A DNA stretch of 12,349 nucleotides from an uncultured Ignavibacteriales bacterium (GTDB taxonomy: Bacteria > Bacteroidota > Ignavibacteria > Ignavibacteriales > Ignavibacteriaceae). The translations under genes were made by a program, and so were the position numbers. Positions 1-9,000 of the stretch are shown piece by piece. Every line of letters begins with the position of its first letter. Within the stretch, counting starts at the first letter, position 1. The stretch is from positions 1-12,349 of the forward strand of contig CAIWTC010000141.1 in NCBI GenBank assembly GCA_903915485.1, written 5' to 3'. The notes below the pieces were generated by a model. It worked only from the letters and a program-made list of their open reading frames with translations. It was not told the origin of the DNA and ran no database searches.

Positions 1-201
1 CCAAAGTTTGCCGATTCTGTACATCGCTTTTTGAAAAACATTGACATAAATATCTTGGATGTCTATGTTTTGAGTGAGAAGGTCAGAAATTATCACTTCA
101 CATCTGCTTCTATCACCTTGAAGAAGCGCATTATAAAAGTCTAGGTAAACGACTTCACGAACCATAGGTTTTGTTGTTAAACTTTTTCCTTTCCTATTCA
201 T
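1..201 (-). CDS. Cobalamin (B12)-binding domain protein, N-terminal fragment (cut by window edge)
   Basis: Reading the minus strand from an ATG at 201-199 gives 67 uninterrupted codons that run off the left edge. Residues 19-67 match the helical cap that precedes a B12-binding Rossmann domain in methionine synthase-like and CarH-like proteins: YLDFYNALLQGDR, then a DLL...IDIQDIYVNVFQ helix pair, ending MYRIGKLW. The Trp at residue 67 sits where this family has its conserved Trp next to the cobalamin upper ligand. No DNA-binding region precedes the cap: only about 18 residues, rich in Lys and Arg, lie before it. MerR-type CarH is therefore unlikely, and a stand-alone B12-binding sensor or corrinoid protein is more likely. 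An ATG at codon 13 is an alternative start. No clear Shine-Dalgarno is visible. The gene is divergent from the two-component genes and shares their upstream region. The B12-binding domain itself lies outside the window. Confidence 0.68.
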   Translation of the reverse strand, partial: MNRKGKSLTTKPMVREVVYLDFYNALLQGDRSRCEVIISDLLTQNIDIQDIYVNVFQKAMYRIGKLW

Positions 202-440
202 CTTTATTTTTGTTTCATTTTTCACTGTTGAAATTTAAACAACGCAAAAACAAAAATAATTCCATTTGGAATATACCAAATTGAAATAATTAATTTTATT
301 ATTTTAAAGGAAGTTGAATTATTATTTTGAACGAATAAAATTCAAGCATGTTTCAACGGGGCAGGAAAATTCATTGTTGTAAATAACTTTATTTATTAGG
401 ATATTCAGACATAAATTTTAACCAATTCACGGAGATTCGG
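202..440. promoter_or_regulatory. Divergent intergenic region, AT-rich, presumed promoters for both directions
   Basis: This 239-base gap separates the start of the B12-binding-domain gene (leftward) from the start of the receiver-phosphatase gene (rightward), so it should contain promoters for both. It is strongly AT-rich, with poly-A and poly-T runs at 201-260 and 280-330. I see no RNA gene and no credible small coding frame. GGAG at 431-434, six bases before the ATG at 441, is a good ribosome binding site for the rightward gene. No promoter could be fixed with confidence: TAACTTTA at 384-391 resembles the Bacteroidota -7 element TAnnTTTG but lacks a TTG about 20 bases upstream. Confidence 0.45.
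259..281. promoter_or_regulatory. Two nested inverted repeats, possible operator
   Basis: ATTCC (259-263) is the reverse complement of GGAAT (268-272), across a 4-base gap. ATTTGG (264-269) is the reverse complement of CCAAAT (276-281), across a 6-base gap. The two dyads share bases 264-272, so only one could form as a hairpin at a time. A double-stranded operator reading is more natural. The site lies in the middle of the divergent promoter region. In such an AT-rich stretch, short dyads can also occur by chance. The symmetry is seen in the sequence, and the regulatory role is inferred. Confidence 0.25.
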
Positions 441-1607
441 ATGTCATATAAAGTTTTAGTCGTCGATGACGAACCAGACTTAGAGTTATTAGTCAGGCAG
501 CATTTCAGAAGGAAAATACGAGCCGATGAAATTTCATTTGTTTTTGCCGGGAACGGGAAAATTGCTCTTGAGAAGTTAGCCGAGGATAGTTCCATCGATG
601 TAATGATGTCAGATATCAATATGCCACTGATGGATGGACTGACTCTGCTTAATGCAGTTATTGAAAAATATCCCCTTCTGCGCTCGATTATTGTGTCCGC
701 ATACGGTGATATGAAAAATCTTCGAACAGCCATGAATAATGGTGCCTACGATTTTGTAACTAAACCAATTGATTTTGATGATTTAGAAATTACCCTACAA
801 AAAACTCATACTGAAGTTGTTGCGATAAAAGAGTCTTTGAAAACTAAAGAGCAGTTGGTTGTTGTCCGAAAGGAACTGGACATTGGCAGGGAAATCCAAA
901 AAAGTTTTCTCCCAACTACAATACCAAGCCTTGAAGGGTGGCAGTTTGCTGCATTCTTTCAGCCGGCAAAGGAAGTCGCAGGTGACTTATACGATATTTT
1001 TACTCTTGGTGACGGGACAAAAATATGTTTCATATTGGGTGATGTTTGCGGAAAGGGTGTGGGGTCTGCCTTGTTTATGACCTTAGTCCGCAGTTTACTG
1101 CACGCATTCGCAAATGTTAACATTGCGTTGAATGATATGGTTTATCAAACTGTCCAGATGGCGCATGATTATATTACGACAATTCATGAAGAAGCCAATA
1201 TGTTTGCCACATTATTCTTTGGGGTCCTAGATAAAGAAACCGGGGAGATTGAGTACATTAATTGCGGGCATAATTCGCCTCTGAAGGTTGACGCTGCCGG
1301 CGCAGTGGTTGAACTTGAGCCAACTGGCCCTGTGTTGGGGATGTTTCCTTCAAATGACTTTTTTGTCGGACATTCAAAACTGGAAAAAGGTGAGACATTA
1401 TTTATTTATACTGATGGGGCAACAGATTGTACTAATAGTGCTATTGAGTTATACGGAGAAGAAAACTTACTTCAATTTATAAAAGATAACTATTCGTTAA
1501 GTGCGCAGGGTATTCTTGACGAGTTAATGAATACATTAGTAAAACATATGGATGGGCACGATCAATATGATGATATCACACTCATGACAATAAAAAGAGA
1601 GCTTTAA
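441..1607 (+). CDS. Response regulator with PP2C-type (RsbU/SpoIIE) serine phosphatase output
   Basis: The 388-residue cytoplasmic protein has two domains. Residues 3-122 are a CheY-like receiver with acidic residues D9, D10 and E11, phospho-acceptor D58 in SDINMP, switch Ser S86 and conserved K108. Residues 122-155 form a coiled-coil-like linker ending in REIQKSFLPTTIP, the usual entry to this phosphatase family. Residues 165-388 are a SpoIIE/RsbU PP2C-like domain with metal-binding acidic residues D182 (GDLYD), D201 (GDVCGKG), D325 (YTDG) and D377/D378 (YDDIT), plus the CGHN motif at 275-278. All key residues are present, so it should be active. In known relatives, phosphorylation of the receiver controls dephosphorylation of an anti-sigma-factor antagonist. 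The start is supported by GGAG six bases upstream. The histidine kinase gene begins 14 bases after its stop and is the likely phosphodonor. Confidence 0.95.
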   Translation: MSYKVLVVDDEPDLELLVRQHFRRKIRADEISFVFAGNGKIALEKLAEDSSIDVMMSDINMPLMDGLTLLNAVIEKYPLLRSIIVSAYGDMKNLRTAMNNGAYDFVTKPIDFDDLEITLQKTHTEVVAIKESLKTKEQLVVVRKELDIGREIQKSFLPTTIPSLEGWQFAAFFQPAKEVAGDLYDIFTLGDGTKICFILGDVCGKGVGSALFMTLVRSLLHAFANVNIALNDMVYQTVQMAHDYITTIHEEANMFATLFFGVLDKETGEIEYINCGHNSPLKVDAAGAVVELEPTGPVLGMFPSNDFFVGHSKLEKGETLFIYTDGATDCTNSAIELYGEENLLQFIKDNYSLSAQGILDELMNTLVKHMDGHDQYDDITLMTIKREL

Positions 1608-1621
1608 TAAAGAGGTCAAAG

Positions 1622-3643
1622 ATGCATAAAATATCCTGGCGTGTTAAGCTATTTATATTTTTTGGATTGGCAGCATTGCTTCCGCTAGCCATATCAGGTT
1701 GGAATATTATTGGTATAGCTGATGATGAATTTGTAAGTAGTACTAATACTGAGTTGTCTTCAGTGGCAGGTGAAATATCTTCACATATAAATTATAGTTT
1801 TACAAATCAATGGCTTCAGCCTTTGTTTTTAATTAGAAGTAGCCTTGAAAAACCGGAGTTGGGGATAAATGAAAAAGTTGCTCTTATTAATTCAAGCGTG
1901 CAAAATATAAATGAAATACTTGCTATTCAAATATTTATGGATGTTGGAAACGGAATTTATTCAAGCGCTGTTCAGATAACAAAGTCAGCAATTGAAAAAA
2001 AGTATGCCGACGATCCTTCTGCTAAGAATCTTAATATGAGCGAAACTAAAATAAGCTCATTGGATAAGAAAATAATTTCTAAGTCTATTCCTGAGTATTA
2101 TCCCAAAATAGATAAGTGGGCACTGACAATCTCCATCCCGATTTCAATCGGTGGAAAAGCCGGATTTATGGTGTGCTCTGTTGATGCAACTTCACTGAAA
2201 GAATATCTGGAGACACATAGTTTCTCCAAAACCGGAAATGTATATATCATCAACGCCAATGGCATCAAAATCTTTGAAAAAGGTGAGAAGACTCTGAACG
2301 ATAAAAAAGTTGTCCAAGAAGCAATGGATGTTATTAAGTCAGGAGCAAGGGCGATGGGAACAAAAAAATATACATCGACTGACGGAGAAAAAATGGTGAG
2401 CTGCTACGCTTTCCCTGAAAATATGGATTGGGCAGTCATTGCGGAGATAAAGGAAAGTAAAGCCTACGAGCCTGTTTTCAAGATCAGGAATTCACTCTTA
2501 GTTTGGATTTTATTTGGTATCGGTATAGCGCTTGCAGGTGGTTTCCTGTTCTCAAATGACATAAGTAAGCCGATTATTAAGCTTAGTAAGGAAGCCGAAA
2601 AAGTTACAGCGGGTAATTTTGACATAAATGTCACTTATAAAGGCAAAGATGCAATTGGAGTCCTTGGGTCTACACTTGAGAATATGAGTCATTCGCTAAA
2701 GGAAAGTTTTGCCAGAATTGCAGAACAAAATCGACTTTTAGAAGAATATAACAGAAGTTTGGAGCAGAAGGTTGCTGACCGGACAATTCAATTAAAAGAA
2801 AAAAATGAGACTTTAGAATTAACACTTCAGAAATTAAAGGATACTCAAGAACAATTGGTGATGCAGCAAAAGTTAGCATCGCTAGGTCAATTAACCGCAG
2901 GAATTGCACACGAAATAAAAAACCCATTGAATTTTGTAAATAACTTTGCGAAACTAAGTGTTGGTTTAGTTGCTGAAATTGAAGATGAATTAAATGCTAA
3001 TAAAGATAACCCGGCAAATTACGATGTGGGGTATCTTGAAGAAATTTTAGGCGACATAAAAACTAATGTCAAAAAAATATCTGAGCATGGTGCCAGGGCA
3101 GATAATATTGTTAAGAATATGCTTGAGCATTCCCGTTCAGATAGTGGCGAATTTGCACAAACTGATTTAAATAAGCTCCTTGAAGAAGCAGTCTCACTCT
3201 CTTATCATGGGATGAAAACTCAAGATCAGGAATTCAATACAGAACTAATTCTAAATCTGGATAAGAATATTCCTGTAACAAAATTGAATGCACAAGCATT
3301 ATCACAAGTATTTATCAATCTTTGCAATAATTCTTTCTATGCCCTCAAAAAGAAAAAGATATCAGGTATTGCAAACTATGAACCTCAGTTTATAGTAACC
3401 ACAATTAATCACGAAAAAATGATGGAGATTCAACTTCGTGATAATGGCACCGGTATACCGAAAGATATTTTAAAAAAGATATTTGAACCATTTTTCACTA
3501 CCAAACCTACAGGCGAGGGTACCGGACTAGGGCTTTCGCTCAGCTTTGATATTGTATCGCAGATACATCGAGGCGAAATGTCGGTAGATTCCGAAGAGAA
3601 TTCATTCTCTCAGTTTGTAATTAAACTCCCCAAGGATTTATAA
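1622..3643 (+). CDS. Membrane sensor histidine kinase (Cache-HAMP-HisKA-HATPase)
   Basis: The protein has 673 residues. Transmembrane helix 1 spans about 9-30 and helix 2 about 291-311. The roughly 260 residues between them fit a periplasmic double-Cache sensor: a strand pair around WALTISIPISIGGKAGFMV (166-184), then GNVYIINANGIKIFEKG (205-221) and MDWAVIAEI (268-276). A HAMP domain (about 311-365) and a long coiled coil (365-415) follow. The HisKA region has phospho-acceptor H430 in AGIAHEIKNP. A long spacer leads to the HGARADNIVKNMLEHSR helix (489-505), typical of a kinase subtype frequent in Bacteroidota and cyanobacteria. The ATPase domain has N570 (N box), D607-G611 (DNGTG), FEPFFTT (621-627) and GEGTGLGLS (631-639). 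It appears catalytically complete. AGAGG at 1611-1615 is a good ribosome binding site. It probably phosphorylates the receiver-phosphatase encoded just upstream. The Cache ligand cannot be told from sequence. Confidence 0.95.
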   Translation: MHKISWRVKLFIFFGLAALLPLAISGWNIIGIADDEFVSSTNTELSSVAGEISSHINYSFTNQWLQPLFLIRSSLEKPELGINEKVALINSSVQNINEILAIQIFMDVGNGIYSSAVQITKSAIEKKYADDPSAKNLNMSETKISSLDKKIISKSIPEYYPKIDKWALTISIPISIGGKAGFMVCSVDATSLKEYLETHSFSKTGNVYIINANGIKIFEKGEKTLNDKKVVQEAMDVIKSGARAMGTKKYTSTDGEKMVSCYAFPENMDWAVIAEIKESKAYEPVFKIRNSLLVWILFGIGIALAGGFLFSNDISKPIIKLSKEAEKVTAGNFDINVTYKGKDAIGVLGSTLENMSHSLKESFARIAEQNRLLEEYNRSLEQKVADRTIQLKEKNETLELTLQKLKDTQEQLVMQQKLASLGQLTAGIAHEIKNPLNFVNNFAKLSVGLVAEIEDELNANKDNPANYDVGYLEEILGDIKTNVKKISEHGARADNIVKNMLEHSRSDSGEFAQTDLNKLLEEAVSLSYHGMKTQDQEFNTELILNLDKNIPVTKLNAQALSQVFINLCNNSFYALKKKKISGIANYEPQFIVTTINHEKMMEIQLRDNGTGIPKDILKKIFEPFFTTKPTGEGTGLGLSLSFDIVSQIHRGEMSVDSEENSFSQFVIKLPKDL

Positions 3644-3716
3644 TCAAATGAGAGATATTATTCGTATTTTAAGAAAATAATTAGTAAATATTAAATAACA
3701 GAGCAGTTTGAAAACT

Positions 3717-6044
3717 ATGAAAAGCATGCTTAAAGTTGCCGTCATATTCCTTGTGATAGCATTCAATCTTAATGCACAAAAATCTGCTGTTATCCGGGTT
3801 GTTGTGAAGGATAAACAGACTATTCGTGATATCGCAAAAGAGTACTTAGAGGACCCCAACTTGTGGGAAGAAATATTGCGAAGTAATAAGATTAATAATC
3901 CCACAGATGTGAAAAGCGGGATGACATTGACGATTCCGTATAATCAGATTATGCGCGCAAAAAAGGCGGTTGATGAAGCTTTAATTGAGATTCAAAAAGC
4001 CACTAATGCCGGTGCAAAAACATTTGCAACTGATTTGATTAATAAAGCTGTGAATCTTCACTCTCAATCTCTTAAAGAACGCAAATTAGGAAATTGGGAC
4101 CGCTCATTCCAACTTGCCCAAGAGGCCAAGCAAAACGCAATCAATGCTGCTCAGGAAGCCTCAATTAAAAGTGCTTCTAAAGGTGAAGCATCTCTTTCTT
4201 TTGCAAAAGGGAAAGTTGAAGCGAAAGCCGGAGTTGAAAATTTATGGAAGTCTATCCCTCTGTTTGCCAGGTTAATTGAAAATGACAGGGTGCGAACCTT
4301 ATCAGAATCATACGCTGAAGTTTCTTTCCAGGATAAAAGCAAGATTAGATTAAGCGAAAACTCTACAGCTCTTATTCAAAGAAACCGGGTTGACTTGCTT
4401 AATAACCGTTCAGAGGCAAAGGTCACACTGGAAAAAGGTGGTGCATTCGCATTACTTGCTGGTGCTCAGGGAAAAAGGAAATTCAATTTGGAAGCACCGG
4501 GCCTTGAAGCAAATGTTAAGTCAAAAGCTTATTGGATGAATAAGGATGATAAAACAACTAAAGTTGCAAATTATGATGGTGAGATAGAACTTAAATCGAA
4601 AAATTCAAAAGTAACACTTAAAACAAATCAAGGGACTTCGCTTTTAACTACAGGATCTCTTACTCAGCCTAAAGATTTGCTAAAAACTGCTCAATTAATT
4701 TCTCCGGATAATGAAAAAATAATTTATAGCAGCAAAACTAAACTTGCATGGTCTAAAGTTCAGGGGGCAGAACATTATTGGTTAATGCTTTCAAGTGATG
4801 CATCTTTTAAGACTATAGTGACTCAGACTAAAGATATAAATACAAATGAATATCTCGTCGATATGGAGCGGGGAAGTTATTATTGGAGAATTTCTGCAAT
4901 TGATAAGGAAGGTTTTCCCGGACCATTTACGGAACCAAAATTGTTCACTTTAATTGTTAATAATGATCCCCCTTATCTTTCGATTTCTAATCCTTCGACG
5001 GATAAATTTGTAACTGAAAAAAGTATACTTATCAAAGGTAACACTGAATCACTTTCCAAAGTAATTGTTAATGGTGATGAAGTAGTAATCGATTCAAACG
5101 GTTATTTTGAAAAACAGATAGTTCTTTCAGAAGGTAAAAACGAAATAATAGTCACTTCAACTGATTTAACAGGTAACAAGGCCACAGTTAGGAGACTAGT
5201 ACAGTTTTCGGTAGGTGAGAAACCATTTATTAAATATGATGATTCGGTTATACCGATTAATAAGAAAGTTTACACTACCACCAACACGCTAACAATCCGT
5301 GGTAGAAGTACAGCAAATTCCACTATAATGGCACAGACAAAACCTGTTGCTTCAAAAGTTCTTGTTGTCGCTGATAGTACAGGTAAATTCCAATTTACAA
5401 TCTCCAGGCTAAGTGATTCAACTTGTGTAATAATAGAATCAAAAAACAAAGAGCAGAAATCTATAATTGATACATTGGACATAATTCTGGATAAGGACCT
5501 TCCAAAAATAGAATTTTACGACGAATTACCGGAGAAGACTTCTGACAATATGATGACTGTAACCGGACATGTTTCGGCGGTTACTTCTTTGAGGTTAAAT
5601 GGTTCCGTTCTTGAAGTCAAACAAAATAAATTCGTTAATCTATACGAACTAAAAGCAGGACTAAACGAACTGGTTTTTATTGCGGTCAATAGAAATGGGG
5701 CTAAAACTAAAGTAACCAGAAATGTTTTCCTGGATTTGACACCGCCGGAGTTGATTAAATATACGGTTTCGCCAAAAAAAATATTAAAGAATGCTTTGGT
5801 ATCTTTTGAGATTATTGCCAAGGATAAAGTTGACTTAAAGAAAACAGCTAAGGTTATTTATCAGATTGGTGATGAAATCTATACTGAATATCTAAATCTA
5901 GATGAGAGCACATCAATATATCGAAAAATGGTTAATTGCTATTCGAGTGTTTCTGAAGATATCAAAGTCAAAATGATAATTTTAGAAGATCAGTTGGGGA
6001 ACATTAAAGAGTATAATATTTCAACATCAGAACTTCAGAAGTAA
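3717..6044 (+). CDS. Exported LysM-FecR protein with Ig-like repeats
   Basis: Starting at the ATG at 3717 gives 775 residues. An in-frame TTG at 3708 would add three (numbering below counts from it), and an ATG at 3726 would remove three. A signal peptide with hydrophobic core VAVIFLVIAF ends at NLNA-Q, suggesting cleavage around residue 23. A LysM-like domain at 28-77 (TIRDIAKEYLEDPNLWEEIL, then SGMTLTIP) should bind peptidoglycan. A helical, Ala/Lys-rich segment (80-155) resembles TPR or coiled-coil spacers. A FecR domain spans about 168-313. A fibronectin/Ig-like module (about 325-417) contains EHYWLMLSSD and SYYWRISAIDKEGFPGPF. Three or four further beta-sandwich repeats (422-775) follow the pattern of a stretch such as LRLNGSVLEV, then a GLNELVFIAVN-type strand. 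There is no membrane anchor. No strong ribosome binding site is visible. Its stop is 4 bases before the PKD gene, so the two are probably cotranscribed. The exact function is unknown; an envelope-attached scaffold or signal-receiving protein is inferred. Confidence 0.85.
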   Translation: MKSMLKVAVIFLVIAFNLNAQKSAVIRVVVKDKQTIRDIAKEYLEDPNLWEEILRSNKINNPTDVKSGMTLTIPYNQIMRAKKAVDEALIEIQKATNAGAKTFATDLINKAVNLHSQSLKERKLGNWDRSFQLAQEAKQNAINAAQEASIKSASKGEASLSFAKGKVEAKAGVENLWKSIPLFARLIENDRVRTLSESYAEVSFQDKSKIRLSENSTALIQRNRVDLLNNRSEAKVTLEKGGAFALLAGAQGKRKFNLEAPGLEANVKSKAYWMNKDDKTTKVANYDGEIELKSKNSKVTLKTNQGTSLLTTGSLTQPKDLLKTAQLISPDNEKIIYSSKTKLAWSKVQGAEHYWLMLSSDASFKTIVTQTKDINTNEYLVDMERGSYYWRISAIDKEGFPGPFTEPKLFTLIVNNDPPYLSISNPSTDKFVTEKSILIKGNTESLSKVIVNGDEVVIDSNGYFEKQIVLSEGKNEIIVTSTDLTGNKATVRRLVQFSVGEKPFIKYDDSVIPINKKVYTTTNTLTIRGRSTANSTIMAQTKPVASKVLVVADSTGKFQFTISRLSDSTCVIIESKNKEQKSIIDTLDIILDKDLPKIEFYDELPEKTSDNMMTVTGHVSAVTSLRLNGSVLEVKQNKFVNLYELKAGLNELVFIAVNRNGAKTKVTRNVFLDLTPPELIKYTVSPKKILKNALVSFEIIAKDKVDLKKTAKVIYQIGDEIYTEYLNLDESTSIYRKMVNCYSSVSEDIKVKMIILEDQLGNIKEYNISTSELQK

Positions 6045-6048
6045 GATT

Positions 6049-9000
6049 ATGAAAAAACTAATTATATATATATCATTTATTTTATTTGCAGGAAGTGCAT
6101 TTGCACAATCCAACTATAATTATATCACTTTTGGTAAAAATTTTTCTCACAGTGAGGGAGATGATAATAATTATCAAATATTTTTTCTGGCTATCCCGGA
6201 ATCATACAAGGAGAATGTTACATTAAGATTGTTTGACCCCGAATGTGGTGGTGTGAATGACCAGAAAGTGGGTGAGTGGAACACTGAAACTGAGTTCAAA
6301 TTATTTGGCGGAAGTGACGCCTTTAATACAAATTACCTTAAGGATATTTATGGTAAGTCCACTGACCTGATGCAGGGGAAGGAAGTTTTTACTAAGACAT
6401 TCGGGATTGACCCATATTTAGATAATGAGTGGAGTGATTTTGCTACATTCACCCCGCAAGATGGAGCCAACTGGAAAGGCTTCAAGGTTTTCAAGTTAGT
6501 TGTTACAGGCCAAACCGGAGATGATGGGAATACCTTTAATTTTTTCTTATCAAGATATAAAGGAAAAAACCTGTCAATAGATGGTGCGCTTATGTTCTCC
6601 TTAAATCCGACTATTAGAGTTGACAAAAGAAAAAGTTTGCCGGTTTTAAGATTCCTCCCTTCCGGCAAAAGAGATATAACAATCGCAAACTTCGATGCTG
6701 CAGAAGCACCTATTTCATTGACAACTAATTTAAGAAAAGGTGTTGTCCTTGGGTCTTCCGGTGATGGGACTTGGGAAAAAACAAAAATTTCGTTGTATGA
6801 ATTTGAAATTAATGAAACTGCCGGTTTAGTAATCGGAAGAGGTGCAGAGAATCCAAATGATATGACATTTTTTGCACAATCCGCTGATGGAGAGTATCTA
6901 CCCTTTGTGTTACCTGTAGAAGCAGAAAAAGAAAATAATAAACCTGAAATAAAATATAATTTAGTTTATTTGGCTGATTGTTATTCAGTGGTCTTTGACG
7001 CGGTCGGAACTATTGATAAAGATAATGATCAAATTTCCTATACATGGGATTTTGGTGATGGTACCAAAGAATACGGTGAAAAGGTCGTACATAAATATAA
7101 TTCTAAAAAAGAATACAAAGTTAGCTTAGTCGCAAAGGATAATTCAGAAGCCGTCTGTAATAGCAGTCTTATTGCTTTCCCCGTATATGTTAACAATGAA
7201 CCTGTCGCAGCTTTTAGTTTCAAGAAGATTGTTGCACCGAATGAAAATGTTTTATTGAGTGCAGAAAACTCTAAAGATATTGATGGTTCAATAAAAAAAT
7301 ATACATGGCAGCTTCACGATGGAAGATTGCTTGACGGCAAAACGGTAAATACTTCTTTTGCTAGAGCAGGGAGATTTCCAATCGAATTAACTGTGGTTGA
7401 TAATTCAGCCTCCCCATGCAACTCAAATAAGTCAACCGAATATATTGTTGTAAATCAGGTGCCCACTGCAAAAGCAGGGACAGATAAATGGGTCTCTGTT
7501 GGCGAAGATGTTAAGTTCGATGGCTCCGGAAGCAAGGATTACGATGGCAAAATAATCGAGTATCGCTGGGAGTTGGGAAATGGTGCGACTGCTGAAGGAT
7601 TAACTCCTATTTATGTATACTCGAAATCCGGTAAGTACAGGGTTGTATTAACTGTCAGAGATGATGCGAATGTAGCTAATAGTTTTGCTAAAGATGAAAT
7701 ATATGTGAATGTAAATTATCCGCCAGTCGCAAATGCAGGAATGAGTAAAACAGTTGCAGTTAATGAAGTGATATATTTTAACGGAGCCGCGTCTAAGGAT
7801 AGCGACGGAGAGATCAGTAAATATGAATGGAATTTTGGTGATGGTTCTTCTGCGGAAGGTATGAATGTATCTCATGCTTATCCAAAGTTCGGGAAGTATA
7901 ATGTTAAATTAAAAGTAACGGATAATTCAAAAACCGGTTCTGCATTTGCTTCCGATGAAATTACGATTACTGTAAATCGTCCTCCTGAAGTTAGTATTGG
8001 CGAGGATATTGTGGTCACGGAAAGTAAAGTGCAGTTCGATGGCTCCAATGCAAAAGATTACGACGGGAGAATTGCTAAATATGAATGGTATTTTGGTGAC
8101 GGTGAAAAAAGTTCTGAAATGTCACCATTACATATTTATAAAAATTCCGGTGTTTATACTGTGACATTAAAAGTTTGGGATGAAACAAAAACCACAAACA
8201 ATTATGCAGAGGCCTCCAAGAAAATATCTATCAATGCTAAGCCTATTGCAGATGCGGGAATGAATAAAATTGGTGCCCCGAATCAGGAGTTGGATTTTTC
8301 TGCTGCCGGTTCTTTCGATTCAGACGGTTCAATAACAAGTTATATGTGGGAAATGGGTGATGGCGTTACTATGCAAGGTAAGCAGGTAAGGCACGCTTAT
8401 TCAAGACCTGGAGTTTATACGGTGAGACTAAAGGTTGGTGATAATACAAATCAGGAACGTGCAGTCAATTTCAGTGAAATCACAGTTACAATTAATTCAC
8501 AGCCAAAAGCTGTAGCGGGAAACGATATTATCGTTGCTCCTACGCAGCAGTTTGTTTTAGATGGTTCGGGTTCGTTTTCGCCATCTAGTGAAATTACTAA
8601 ATACGAATGGGAAATCAGTCCGTCAGTTGGATTATTCAATGGGAAAGTAATCAAGACACAGATTACAAATCCGGGAATATATTTTGCCATTCTCACTGTG
8701 ACAGATAAAAGCGGAGCCATAAATGATGTTTCTCAGGACACAGTCAGAATAAAAGTTAACTCTGCCCCTCTGCCAAATTTGGGCGAAGATGTTTATACAT
8801 GTGAAAATAAAATTCATTTTGATGCTTCTCAGTCTTCGGATGCAGATGGTGATCCATTATCATTCTCCTGGAATTTTGGCGATGGGACTAAGCCTGAAAG
8901 CGGCGTTCTGGTTACACATATTTATGCCAAGGGCGGCAGTTATCCTGTAGTCCTGACAGTTAATGATGGTATGAATTTAACTAATTCAGTTCAATCAGTT

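Noticed and set aside
359..374. Sigma-54-like promoter before the response regulator gene
   Set aside because: GGGCA at 359-363 resembles the -24 element, but the matching -12 position reads TTCA without the required GC.
374..402. Sigma-70-like promoter (TTGTTG, 17 bases, TAGGAT) before the response regulator gene
   Set aside because: The -35 box matches only its first three bases and the -10 box four of six, which is too weak in such AT-rich DNA to call.
389..733. Open frame on the minus strand, 114 codons
   Set aside because: It lies antisense to the receiver domain, whose catalytic residues are intact, and its translation shows no recognisable pattern.
3708..3716. TTG start adding three residues to the LysM-FecR protein
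   Set aside because: The ATG at 3717 gives a normal signal peptide, and no ribosome binding site favours the TTG. It cannot be fully excluded.
3644..3716. Internal promoter or terminator between the kinase and LysM-FecR genes
   Set aside because: The 73-base gap is AT-rich, but no hairpin with a T tract and no convincing promoter pair was seen; readthrough remains the simpler view.
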